A DNA stretch of 64,000 nt from NCBI RefSeq assembly GCF_900101745.1, contig NZ_FNAD01000011.1, positions 124,001-188,000 on the forward strand, read 5' to 3'. Positions within the stretch are counted from its first letter, which is position 1; every line of letters starts with the position of its first letter. The translations under genes were made by a program, and so were the position numbers. This document shows, piece by piece, positions 1-7,586 of this stretch. Origin of the DNA: Glycomyces harbinensis. Lineage in GTDB: Bacteria > Actinomycetota > Actinomycetes > Mycobacteriales > Micromonosporaceae. The notes beneath the pieces were generated by a model that saw nothing but the letters and a program-made list of their open reading frames with translations, was not told the origin of the DNA and did not search any database.

Positions 1-247
1 TGCCCTCGGCGTCGGGGTCCCAGCCGCCGGTGTCGACCAGGCTGAACTCCTTGCCGGCCCATTCGGCGTCGTAGGCGACCCGGTCGCGGGTCACGCCGGG
101 TTCGTCCTGGACCACCGCGGCGCGGCGGCCCAGGATGCGGTTGACCAGCGTCGACTTGCCCACGTTGGGGCGGCCGACGACGGCCACCGTCGGGACCGGA
201 CCGCGCTCGTCGGAGGCGAGTTCGGGCCAGGTCTCTTCGTCAGTCAT
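1..247 (-). CDS. der: Ribosome-associated GTPase Der (EngA), N-terminal part; gene runs off the window
   Basis: This is the first 82 codons of a double-domain GTPase needed for 50S ribosome assembly. The first G domain is visible: P-loop GRPNVGKST at residues 25-33, the G2 region around PGVTRDR, and the G3 motif DTGGW from residue 72. The second G domain and the KH-like domain lie beyond position 1. The ATG at 247 overlaps the cmk stop by 8 bases, so the two genes are probably translationally coupled. The cmk-der order is the usual one in actinobacteria (Rv1712-Rv1713). Identification is firm; the rest of the gene cannot be judged. Confidence 0.95.
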   Translation of the reverse strand, partial: MTDEETWPELASDERGPVPTVAVVGRPNVGKSTLVNRILGRRAAVVQDEPGVTRDRVAYDAEWAGKEFSLVDTGGWDPDAEG

Positions 248-917
248 CAATGTCCCTGTTGCTCAGCAAAGCCAGAATCTTGGCCACTACCTCCACGATC
301 GGCAGCGTCGTGGAGTCGATCACCACGGCCCCCACGGGAGCCTCCAGGGGCTTGGTGGTCTTCGAGTCCGCGCTGTCGCGGCGCTCGATGTCCTGCTTGG
401 TCGACTGCTCGTCGACGCCCATCTCGGCCGCCCGGCGCTTGGCGCGCTCCACGGGGTCGGCGGTGAGGTAGACCTTGACGTCCGCGTCCGGGGCGACCAC
501 CTCGACGATGTCGCGGCCCTCGACCACGATGCCGCCCTTGGCCTCCTTGATGATGCGCCGCTGCTCCTCGATGAGGAACTTGCGCACCGTCTTGTTCCCG
601 GCCACCGCCGAGACCGCCTTGGTGACGTCGTCGCCGCGGATCGCCAGGTCGGCGTCCTCGCCGTCGACGCGGGTGAAGGGGTCCTCGGGGGTGGTGCCGA
701 ACTCGAGCTTGGCGTTCTTGACGGTCTTGGTGACCAGCGCCGTCTGCGTGGGGTCGACGCCGGCCTTGAGGACGGCCAGGGTGGCGGCGCGGTACATCGA
801 ACCGGTGTCGAGATAGGCGGAGTCGATCGCGGTAGCGAGGGTCTTGGACACGGTCGACTTGCCGGCCCCCGACGGGCCGTCGATCGCGACGACCGGTCCG
901 CTCTTCTGCTCAGGCAC
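240..917 (-). CDS. cmk: Cytidylate kinase
   Basis: Transfers phosphate from ATP to CMP or dCMP in cytosolic pyrimidine nucleotide metabolism. The 225-residue length is normal. The P-loop GPSGAGKST is at residues 14-22, followed by the [10 protein letters not shown] nucleotide-binding segment, a central [11 protein letters not shown] region and the [21 protein letters not shown] stretch typical of CMP kinases (quoted here only as landmarks). The start is GTG at 917, with GGAG about 9 bases upstream. It overlaps der by 8 bases and lies 124 bases after yccF in the same direction. Confidence 0.96.
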   Translation of the reverse strand: MPEQKSGPVVAIDGPSGAGKSTVSKTLATAIDSAYLDTGSMYRAATLAVLKAGVDPTQTALVTKTVKNAKLEFGTTPEDPFTRVDGEDADLAIRGDDVTKAVSAVAGNKTVRKFLIEEQRRIIKEAKGGIVVEGRDIVEVVAPDADVKVYLTADPVERAKRRAAEMGVDEQSTKQDIERRDSADSKTTKPLEAPVGAVVIDSTTLPIVEVVAKILALLSNRDIDD

Positions 918-1041
918 TATCGCGCTCCGTTCTCATACTGCAAACCCCGCAAACCTACATCATGCCCGGTCGCGGCTCGTCCACGGCGAACGCCTGCGCG
1001 GTGGTGACTTGGATCGTCCTCTATATATCGGCGGCCCCGCG

Positions 1042-1416
1042 TCAGCCGCGCTCGACCACCCGCGCCCCCATCGGCCACAGCGCGAGCGGGATCATCTTCC
1101 AGTTCGCGACCGCCAGCGGGATGCCGATGACCGTGATGGCCTGGAGGAAACCGGTCACCAGGTGCGTGAGCGCCAGCTCCCAGCCGAAGAGGATCAGCCA
1201 CAGGATGTTGCCCAGGAGCGAGAAGCACCCGGACTGGCGGTCGTAGACCACGGTGCGGCCGAACGGCCACAGCACGTAGCCCGCGAGCCGCATGTTGGCG
1301 ATCCCGAAGGGGATCGTCACGATGAAGATGCAGAAGATCAGACCCGCGACGAAATATCCGATGGCGAGCCACAGGCCGGCGAGGACGAACCAGATGACGT
1401 TCAGAATCGTTGACAC
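1042..1416 (-). CDS. YccF family inner-membrane protein
   Basis: A 124-residue integral membrane protein of the YccF/DUF307 type. Two similar halves each contain hydrophobic stretches (residues about 5-35 and 68-100). The conserved motifs are IPFGIANMRLAGYVLWPFGR in the first half and GIPLAVANWKMIPLALWPMG in the second, which is the internal repeat of the family. Function is unknown. It sits between rluB (69-base gap) and cmk in the same direction, so it may be part of the same transcript. The family assignment is clear from the motif; no role is inferred. Confidence 0.85.
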   Translation of the reverse strand: MSTILNVIWFVLAGLWLAIGYFVAGLIFCIFIVTIPFGIANMRLAGYVLWPFGRTVVYDRQSGCFSLLGNILWLILFGWELALTHLVTGFLQAITVIGIPLAVANWKMIPLALWPMGARVVERG

Positions 1417-1485
1417 GCCGAAAGGCTAACCCGCCCTTGCCGGTCCTGTCGCTACAGCTGGCACCGGTGCCGATGGTAGTGCTGG

Positions 1486-2223
1486 CTAGAGTCCGACTTC
1501 GCGGAAGAGCTCGCCGACCTCGTTGGGCGTCAGGCGCCGCAGGGTGCCCGGCTTGAGGTTGCGGAGCTTGACCGGGCCGATCTCGGTACGCACCAGGCGC
1601 GAGACGTGATGGCCGACCTCGTCCATGAGCCGCCTCACAATGTGCTTGCGGCCCTCGTGGATCGTGATCTCGATCAACGACTGCCCGGCGTGCTCGTCGA
1701 TGATCTTGAGCTTGTCGGCCTTGGCGAGGCCGTCCTCGAGCTCGACGCCGGCCAGGAGCTTGTTCCAGGTGTTGCGGTCCATGATGCCGCTGACCTGCGC
1801 GCGGTAGACCTTCGGCAGGCCGTGCGCGGGGTGCATGATGCGGTTGGCCAGCTCCCCGTCGTTGGTCAGCAGCAGCAGGCCCTCGGAGTCGGTGTCGAGC
1901 CTGCCGACGTGGAAGACCCGCTGGTCGATCCCCTTGGCGAACTCGGCGAGCGACGGGCGCCCCTCGTCGTCCTCCATGGTCGAGATGATCCCGCGCGGCT
2001 TGTTGATCGCGAAGTACACGGAGTCGACGTCCGTCACGATCCGCTTGCCGGAGACGTGGATGACGTCCTTGTCGGTGTCCACGCGCTGGCCGAGGCGGGC
2101 GACTTCGCCGTTGACCTTCACCTTGCCGCGTGAGATCAGGTCCTCGGCGGCCCGGCGGGAGGCGATCCCGGCCTGCGACAGCACTTTTTGCAGGCGAATG
2201 CCTTCTGCGTCAGCGTTGTTCAT
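1486..2223 (-). CDS. rluB: 23S rRNA pseudouridine synthase, RluB/RsuA family
   Basis: Converts uridine to pseudouridine in rRNA. An N-terminal S4 RNA-binding domain (about residues 9-66, LQKVLSQAGIASRRAAEDLI) precedes the RsuA-type catalytic domain. The catalytic aspartate is Asp110 in GRLDTDSEGLLLLTND. The length of 245 residues fits. Its start overlaps the scpB stop by 14 bases, matching the conserved scpA-scpB-rluB operon (Rv1709-Rv1711). Whether the target is the RluB, RluE, RluF or RsuA site cannot be told from sequence alone; synteny favours RluB. Confidence 0.93.
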   Translation of the reverse strand: MNNADAEGIRLQKVLSQAGIASRRAAEDLISRGKVKVNGEVARLGQRVDTDKDVIHVSGKRIVTDVDSVYFAINKPRGIISTMEDDEGRPSLAEFAKGIDQRVFHVGRLDTDSEGLLLLTNDGELANRIMHPAHGLPKVYRAQVSGIMDRNTWNKLLAGVELEDGLAKADKLKIIDEHAGQSLIEITIHEGRKHIVRRLMDEVGHHVSRLVRTEIGPVKLRNLKPGTLRRLTPNEVGELFREVGL

Positions 2224-2968
2224 CTTCCTCGATATCCGTCACGTCGTCGGGCAGGAACGGGGCCAGCTCTGGCAGCTGGTCGACCGAGTCCAGACCGATC
2301 TTCTCCAAGAACAAGGTGGTGGTGCGGTAGAGCGTCGCCGTCGAGTCCGGGTCGGTCCCGCATTCCTCGACCAGTCCGCGCGCCAGCAGCGTGCGGATGA
2401 CGCCGTCGCAGTTGACCCCCCGGATGGCCGAGATGCGGCCCCGGGTGACCGGTTGCCGGTAGGCCACCACGGCGAGCGTCTCCAGGGCCGCCTTGGTGAG
2501 GCGGGCGGAGGCGCCGTCGGTGACGAAACGCTCCACGTAGCGGGCGTAATCGGCCCGGGTGAAGAAGCGCCAGCCGCCGGCTTGGCGACGCAGATCGAAT
2601 CCGCGTCCGTCACCAGTGTATTCGGCGCTGAGTCGACCCAGCTGCTCGCGTATCTGTGAACGTGGCCGCTCCAATACCGAGGAGAGGAACTCCTCCGAGA
2701 GCGGCTCCTCGGCGATCATCAGGATCGCCTCCAGGACGGCGCCGAGATCGACGTCGTCGGGGACGGGCGCCGTGGCGATGACCTGGGGATCGTCCTCGGG
2801 TGAGGCCTGGGCCGGGACGTCGGCCACGGCGTGGGCGTACTCGTCGGTGTCGCCCAGCGGCTCGTCGACGGGCGTGTCGGGCCGCAGCGGCGAGGCCTCC
2901 TGGCGGGCGCCGGGCATCCGCCAGGTCGACAGCCCGTCCTCCAGCGACGCCTCGATGTCCTCACTCAT
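2210..2968 (-). CDS. scpB: Segregation and condensation protein B
   Basis: Winged-helix kleisin-associated subunit of the bacterial SMC condensin. A non-conserved, acidic N-terminal extension of about 80 residues precedes the ScpB core (VLEAILMIAEEPLSEEFLSSVLE), followed by the second winged helix containing ETLAVVAYRQPVTRGRI and GVNCDGVIRTLLARGLV, both hallmarks of the family. Starts with ATG at 2968 behind GGAG, overlapping scpA by 8 bases. The acidic extension is common in actinobacterial ScpB. Confidence 0.95.
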   Translation of the reverse strand: MSEDIEASLEDGLSTWRMPGARQEASPLRPDTPVDEPLGDTDEYAHAVADVPAQASPEDDPQVIATAPVPDDVDLGAVLEAILMIAEEPLSEEFLSSVLERPRSQIREQLGRLSAEYTGDGRGFDLRRQAGGWRFFTRADYARYVERFVTDGASARLTKAALETLAVVAYRQPVTRGRISAIRGVNCDGVIRTLLARGLVEECGTDPDSTATLYRTTTLFLEKIGLDSVDQLPELAPFLPDDVTDIEEDEQR

Positions 2969-3827
2969 CCGTGGTCTCCTCCTCGGCCTGCGGGCTGCCC
3001 GCGTACTCGTCGACGTCGATTTCGGTGTTGGTGCTGCCGCCGAGCCAGCGCACCGTGAGCTCCCCGAGGGCCTGCATCTGCTCGAAGCCGACCAGGGCCT
3101 CGCGGTAGAGCTCCAGGAGCGCCAGGAACCGGGCGACGACCTCGAGATGGGTCTCGCAGTCGGAGGTCAGGGCCCGGAAGGTCGCGGTCTGGACGCGCTG
3201 GAGGCGGCGGGAGATGATGACGGCGTGCTCGCGCACCGAGACGCGCTGCATGTGGATGTGCCCGGTGCCCACGGTCGGGGGCGGTTTGGGCCGCATCGCC
3301 TTGCCCGCCAGGGCGGCGAAGGCCTCGGGGGTGAGGTCGAGGACGAGTTCGGGGAGCAGGCCCTTGTAGCGCTCTTCGAGGCCGACGTTGCGGGCGATGC
3401 GGGTCGCGGCGGACTCGGCGAGGCCGGCGAGGGCGCCGGCGGCCTCCTTGTAGGCCTTGTACTGCAGGAGCCGGGCGAAGAGGAGGTCGCGGGCTTCGAG
3501 GAGGGCCAGGTCCTCTTCGTCGTCGACGACGGTGCCGGGCAGGAGCCTAGCGGTCTTGAGGTCGAGGAGGGTGGCGGCGACGAGCAGGAACTCGGAGGTC
3601 TCCTCGAGGTTCCAGGCCTCGTCGAGGCCGGTGACGTAGGCGATGAACTCGGAGGCGACCTGGTGGAGGGCGACCTCGGTGACGTCGAGCTTGTGCTTGC
3701 CGATGAGCTGGAGCAGCAGGTCGAACGGGCCCTCGAAATTGGCGAGCCGGACGTGGAAGCCGCTCTCGGCCTCCTCCGGTTCGCCCTCCCGCTGGGTCGG
3801 GAGCTGGGGCGGCTGCTGGTCGGTCAC
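2961..3827 (-). CDS. scpA: Segregation and condensation protein A (kleisin)
   Basis: Kleisin subunit that bridges SMC heads and binds ScpB. The N-terminal SMC-binding part has the diagnostic FHVRLANFEGPFDLLLQLI segment and KHKLDVTEVALHQVASEF; a helical linker and a C-terminal winged helix follow. 288 residues. The start chosen is GTG at 3827; no clear Shine-Dalgarno sequence precedes it. It lies 92 bases downstream of the ParA-like gene in the usual parA-scpA-scpB-rluB order. Confidence 0.95.
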   Translation of the reverse strand: MTDQQPPQLPTQREGEPEEAESGFHVRLANFEGPFDLLLQLIGKHKLDVTEVALHQVASEFIAYVTGLDEAWNLEETSEFLLVAATLLDLKTARLLPGTVVDDEEDLALLEARDLLFARLLQYKAYKEAAGALAGLAESAATRIARNVGLEERYKGLLPELVLDLTPEAFAALAGKAMRPKPPPTVGTGHIHMQRVSVREHAVIISRRLQRVQTATFRALTSDCETHLEVVARFLALLELYREALVGFEQMQALGELTVRWLGGSTNTEIDVDEYAGSPQAEEETTDE

Positions 3828-3919
3828 GCACGCAAGCTTAGACGGGCGCCGCAGAGGCCAGGTGGTGAACTACGGGTTTCCTGTGTCGGAACGCGATCGG
3901 GGTCCCTTTTGCGCACAGC

Positions 3920-4846
3920 CTATTTGTCCGTCGCGGCGATGAGCTCGCGCGCGAGTTGGCGGTAGGCGCGGGCGCCGGAGGAGGCGGGGGCCCAGGTGGT
4001 GATCGGCTCGCCCGCCACGGTGGTCTCGGGGAAGCGCACGGTGCGGGCGATGACGGTGGAGAACACCTTGTCGCCGAAGGCTTCCACGACGCGCTGGAGC
4101 ACCTGGCGCGAGTGCGTGGTGCGCGAGTCGTACATGGTCGCGAGGATGCCGTCGAGTTCGAGGTCGTAGTTGAGCCGCTCGCGGACCTTGTCGACGGTGT
4201 CCAGCAGCAGCGCCACGCCGCGCAGGGAGAAGAACTCGCACTCGAGCGGGACGAGCACCGAGTGGGCGGCGGTGAGGGCGTTGATCGTCAACAGCCCCAA
4301 GGAGGGCTGGCAGTCGATGAGGACGTAGTCGAAGTCGGGGATGACCGGGCGCAGGACCCGCGCGAGGGTCTGCTCGCGGGCGACCTCGTTGACCAGCTGG
4401 ATCTCGGCGGCCGACAGGTCGATGTTCGCCGGCAGGAGCCGCAGGCCCGCCACGTTGGTCTTGACCATGACGTCGTCGATGTTGACGTCGTCCTGCATCA
4501 GCAGGTTGTAGACGGTGAGGTCGAGGGTGTGGGGGTTGGTGCCGAAGCCGACCGACAGGGCGCCTTGGGGATCGAAGTCGACCATGAGGACCTTGCGGCC
4601 GTACTCGGCCAGCGCGGCGCCGAGGTTGATGGTCGTGGTGGTCTTGCCCACCCCGCCCTTCTGGTTGGCCATGGCGATGACGCGGGCCGGCCCGTGGCGC
4701 TCCAGCGGTTGGGGCTGGGGGATCTCGCGCTTGTTGGTGTAGGCCTCGGGGTCGGGCGAGGACAGGTCACTGTCGGGGTCAGCGGGTGGCACCTGCGCGG
4801 CCCCGCGCAGGGCAGCCCATTTGTCGTTGCTGTCCACACTGCTCAT
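3920..4846 (-). CDS. ParA/Soj-type ATPase linked to the scpAB operon
   Basis: Deviant Walker-A ATPase of the ParA/MinD superfamily, equivalent to Rv1708. The deviant P-loop KGGVGKTT is at residues 63-70, Walker A' follows in VDFDPQGALSVGFG, and the switch region is DYVLIDCQPSLGLLTINAL. I place the start at ATG 4846 because GGAGG lies 5 bases upstream; an in-frame GTG at 4873 has no such site and would cover that Shine-Dalgarno. No ParB is adjacent, so this is not the parABS partition ATPase; a role with ScpAB/SMC in chromosome organisation is inferred from position. 308 residues. Confidence 0.9.
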   Translation of the reverse strand: MSSVDSNDKWAALRGAAQVPPADPDSDLSSPDPEAYTNKREIPQPQPLERHGPARVIAMANQKGGVGKTTTTINLGAALAEYGRKVLMVDFDPQGALSVGFGTNPHTLDLTVYNLLMQDDVNIDDVMVKTNVAGLRLLPANIDLSAAEIQLVNEVAREQTLARVLRPVIPDFDYVLIDCQPSLGLLTINALTAAHSVLVPLECEFFSLRGVALLLDTVDKVRERLNYDLELDGILATMYDSRTTHSRQVLQRVVEAFGDKVFSTVIARTVRFPETTVAGEPITTWAPASSGARAYRQLARELIAATDK

Positions 4847-5013
4847 TTCCGCCTCCGGGTGCGAGTTCGGCACCGGGTGCCGGGCGTCTCACCATTGCCT
4901 GTCATAGCGACTGTACGTCAGTGTATCGAGGCTGTCGACGGCTTGGGAGACTCCGAGGCACCCGGTGTGGGATCGCCCGCTGTGCGGTGTGAGGCCTGAG
5001 ACCTGAAGGGACG

Positions 5014-6135
5014 TCAGTTCTCGGCGAGCACCTGCGCAATCGGTTTCAGGGGCAGGCGGTGGGTGACGGCGACGGGTTCGTTGACGACCTGCCCCTCGTA
5101 GGTGTTGAGGCCTCGCGCGAGCACCGGGTCGGCCTTGAGCGCGCCGGCCCAGCCGAGGTTGGCGAGCCGCATCACGTAGGGCAGGGTCGCGTTGGTGAGG
5201 GCGTAGGTGGAGGTGTTGGGGACGGCCCCGGGCATGTTGGCGACGCAGTAGAACAGCTTGCCGCCGTAGGTGAACGTGGGGTCGTCGTGGGTGGTGGGCG
5301 TGGAGTGGGCGAAGCAGCCGCCCTGGTCGATGGCGATGTCGACCAGGACCGCGCCGGGCTTCATCTCGGCGAGGACTTCGTCGTCGACCACGGTGGGGGC
5401 CTTGGCCCCCGGGACGAGGACGGCGCCGATGACGAGGTCGGCCTCGCGGCAGGCGCGCTTGACCTCGAAGCGGTTGGAGACGACGGTGCGCAGGCGGCCC
5501 TGGTACTGGTCGTCGGCGGCGCGGAGCTTGTCGACGTTGAGGTCGAGGAGCTCGACGTCGGCGCGCATGCCGACCGCGATGGCGGCGGCGTTCATGCCGG
5601 AGACGCCGGCGCCGATGATGACCACGCGGGCGGGGGCGGTTCCGGGGACGCCGCCCATGAGGGTGCCGCGGCCGCCTTCGGGGCGCTGGAGGTGGTAGGC
5701 GCCGGCCTGGACGGCGAGGCGTCCGGCGACTTCGCTCATGGGCGCGAGCAGCGGCAGGCGGCCGTCGGCGGTCTGCACGGTCTCGTACGCAATGGCGGTG
5801 ACGTGGCGCTCCATGAGCGCGTCGGTGCATTCGGCGCTGGCGGCGAGGTGAAGGTAGGTGAAGAGCGTCTGGCCGGGGCGCATGCGGTGGAACTCGTCGT
5901 GGATCGGCTCTTTGACCTTGAGGACGAGGTCGCCGGTGGCCCAGGTGGCTTCGGCGTCGGGGGCGATGCCGGCGCCTGCGGCGCGGTAGTCGTCGTCGGT
6001 GATGGCCGAGCCGAGTCCGGCCCCGGTCTCGACGGTGACGGCGTGTCCGGCGGCGACCAGCTCGTGGACGCCGGCGGGGGTGAGGGCGACGCGGTACTCG
6101 TTGTTCTTGATCTCGCGGGGGACGGCGACTTTCAC
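5014..6135 (-). CDS. ald: L-alanine dehydrogenase
   Basis: Cytosolic NAD-dependent oxidative deamination of alanine to pyruvate and ammonium. 373 residues, normal length. Substrate-binding residues are seen in LVLKVKEP (lysine) and YLHLAAS (histidine). The NAD-binding Rossmann motif is IIGAGVSGMNAAAIAVGM, and the catalytic aspartate is in VDIAIDQGG. Start is GTG at 6135 with GGAAGGAA 8 bases upstream. Located upstream of the parA-scpAB block as in Streptomyces (SCO1773 region), 167 bases before parA, so it may have its own transcript. Confidence 0.96.
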   Translation of the reverse strand: MKVAVPREIKNNEYRVALTPAGVHELVAAGHAVTVETGAGLGSAITDDDYRAAGAGIAPDAEATWATGDLVLKVKEPIHDEFHRMRPGQTLFTYLHLAASAECTDALMERHVTAIAYETVQTADGRLPLLAPMSEVAGRLAVQAGAYHLQRPEGGRGTLMGGVPGTAPARVVIIGAGVSGMNAAAIAVGMRADVELLDLNVDKLRAADDQYQGRLRTVVSNRFEVKRACREADLVIGAVLVPGAKAPTVVDDEVLAEMKPGAVLVDIAIDQGGCFAHSTPTTHDDPTFTYGGKLFYCVANMPGAVPNTSTYALTNATLPYVMRLANLGWAGALKADPVLARGLNTYEGQVVNEPVAVTHRLPLKPIAQVLAEN

Positions 6136-6278
6136 TCTGCGGGTTCCTTCCGAAGTGTTGTGCCTGTTCGGGGCCGGTCGGCGTCCCGCACGGGCATTCT
6201 AGGACGCAATTCGCCCGCAAGCCCGCATTCCTCGTGGGTCAGCAGTTCGGACGGCGTCGTCGCCGTGATCGTAAACCG

Positions 6279-6310
6279 ACGGCCCGCCGCCTCGGAAGGC
6301 GGCGGGCCGT
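6279..6310. terminator. GC-rich hairpin downstream of the NUDIX gene
   Basis: A perfect 14-bp stem (6279-6292 pairs with 6297-6310) with a 4-base loop lies 11 bases after the stop of the minus-strand NUDIX gene. There is no T-run, as is common for actinobacterial terminators. It separates that gene from ald. Confidence 0.75.
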
Positions 6311-6321
6311 GTGAGCGTGCG

Positions 6322-6900
6322 CTATCGGCGTTCGAGGTGGAGGCGGGTGAGGTTCAGGGCGAGGGCGCAGACGCCGTTGCGGATCTCGCCGCCGGCGACG
6401 GCGTCGAGGGCCTTGTCGAGGTCCCACCAGACGAGTTCGATGTGGGACTCCTCGTCGGTGCGCTCGTGCCGGTCGGCCTCGGGCACGGGGGTGAGGCCGG
6501 TGGCGAGGTAGTAGTGGATGAGCTCGTTGGAGATGCCGGGGGTGGTGTAGTACTCGCCGAGTTCGAGGAGGTCGGCGGCGTGGAGGTCGACCTCTTCGGC
6601 GAGCTCGCGGCGGGCGGCGACGGCCGGGTCCTCGCCGGGGATGTCCCTCAGGCCCGCGGGGAACTCCCACATGAGCTCCTTGGGCGGGACGCGGAACTGG
6701 CGGATGAGGCCGACGCGGCCCTGCTCGTCGAGCGGGACGGTGACGACGGCCCCGACGTGGTCGAGGTATTCGCGCCGGGCGGTGGCGGGCGCCGCCTCGG
6801 TGCCGCCGGGCATCGCGACGGTCTCGGCGGTCAGGTCGTAGCACCAGCCGCGGTGGATGATTTCGCTGTCGAGAACTCGGTACTCATGCACGAGGGCCAC
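6322..6900 (-). CDS. NUDIX hydrolase, probable ADP-ribose pyrophosphatase
   Basis: Likely hydrolyses ADP-ribose or a related nucleoside diphosphate derivative. The Nudix box occupies residues 83-106 (GLRDIPGE...RRELAEEVDL). It has one extra residue before the first glutamate and an aspartate in place of the usual glycine after EEV. The same spacing occurs in the Rv1700-type ADPRase, which is also a neighbour of pyrG. The region around FRVPPKELMWEFPAG is typical of ADPRases. Start is GTG at 6900, only 23 bases after the tetR stop, so the two are probably cotranscribed and under the palindrome at 7481-7504. Substrate is inferred from family and synteny. Confidence 0.88.
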   Translation of the reverse strand: MALVHEYRVLDSEIIHRGWCYDLTAETVAMPGGTEAAPATARREYLDHVGAVVTVPLDEQGRVGLIRQFRVPPKELMWEFPAGLRDIPGEDPAVAARRELAEEVDLHAADLLELGEYYTTPGISNELIHYYLATGLTPVPEADRHERTDEESHIELVWWDLDKALDAVAGGEIRNGVCALALNLTRLHLERR

Positions 6901-6923
6901 ACTAGTCGGCTGTGGTTACGGGT

Positions 6924-7463
6924 TCAGGACTCTCCGGACTCCGCTTTGAGGCGGCGGAGGATGCCGTCGACGACCTCCTGGGACGGGAGGGGGACGCCGG
7001 AGAGGGCGGAGAGGAACAGGCCGTCGCCGACGAGGCGGACGATCTCGGCGGTGACGGGGTCCTCGATCTGCTCGTGCAGGAGCGCGGCCCAGCCTTCGAA
7101 GATGAACAGGACGTCGCCCTTGGCGGCCTCGGAGAGGCCGTCCCTGCCGCGCATGGCGGTGAGCAGGGCCCACAGGCCGGCGGCGGATTCGGCGGATTCG
7201 ACCTCGGAGACGCGCAGGAAGGTCTCGACGGCGCCGGCCTCGCGGGCGCGGGCGATGTTGGCCTCCTCCTGCTCGCGGAAGCGCGCGGCGAGGCCGTCGT
7301 AGAGGTCGGACTTGGATTTGAAGTGGTAGAGCAGGCCGCCCTTGGAGACGCCGGCCTCGGCGGCGACCTTCTCCAGCGTGACGCCGAAGCTGCCCTCTTC
7401 GACGAGGATGCGCTGAAGCGCGTTGAGGATCCGATCACGGGTGGTGATCTCGGGCTCGTTCAT
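6924..7463 (-). CDS. TetR family repressor, probably of the divergent MFS exporter
   Basis: A 179-residue one-component regulator. The N-terminal helix-turn-helix spans about residues 9-58 (RDRILNALQRILVEEG, VTLEKVAAEAGVSKGGLLYHF). The C-terminal ligand/dimerisation half is family-specific and does not reveal the ligand. ATG at 7463 has a strong AGGAGG site. The gene diverges from an MFS exporter, and a perfect palindrome lies 18 bases upstream of its start, the classic arrangement for autoregulation plus control of efflux. Cotranscription with the NUDIX gene is inferred from the 23-base gap. Confidence 0.93.
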   Translation of the reverse strand: MNEPEITTRDRILNALQRILVEEGSFGVTLEKVAAEAGVSKGGLLYHFKSKSDLYDGLAARFREQEEANIARAREAGAVETFLRVSEVESAESAAGLWALLTAMRGRDGLSEAAKGDVLFIFEGWAALLHEQIEDPVTAEIVRLVGDGLFLSALSGVPLPSQEVVDGILRRLKAESGES

Positions 7464-7480
7464 GTTGCCTCCTGATTGCT

Positions 7481-7504
7481 ACTGTACCGTCCGGACGGTA
7501 CAGT
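7481..7504. promoter_or_regulatory. Perfect 24-bp palindromic operator for the TetR regulator
   Basis: Half-site ACTGTACCGTCC is followed immediately by its exact reverse complement. It sits in the 123-base divergent region between tetR (start 7463) and the MFS gene (start 7587). Size, perfect symmetry and position fit a TetR-dimer (or paired-dimer) binding site that could shut off both promoters. Confidence 0.9.
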
Positions 7505-7586
7505 TGACGAGCGGCGCCGGACTCCGGCGCGCCCGTCCCCGACGACGCCTCGGGCCGAGAACGGCCCTGCAGAGAAAGAGATACCA

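Noticed and set aside
3547-3831. Alternative Arg/Pro-rich frame over scpA
   Set aside because: Overlaps the conserved ScpA kleisin sequence in another frame.
4847-4873. GTG start nine codons upstream for the ParA-like protein
   Set aside because: It would contain the GGAGG that precedes the ATG at 4846; the ATG is better supported.
5059-7302. A 747-codon open frame antisense to ald, the NUDIX gene and tetR
   Set aside because: It crosses three recognised genes and a terminator, and has only low-complexity Gly/Asp/Val sequence.
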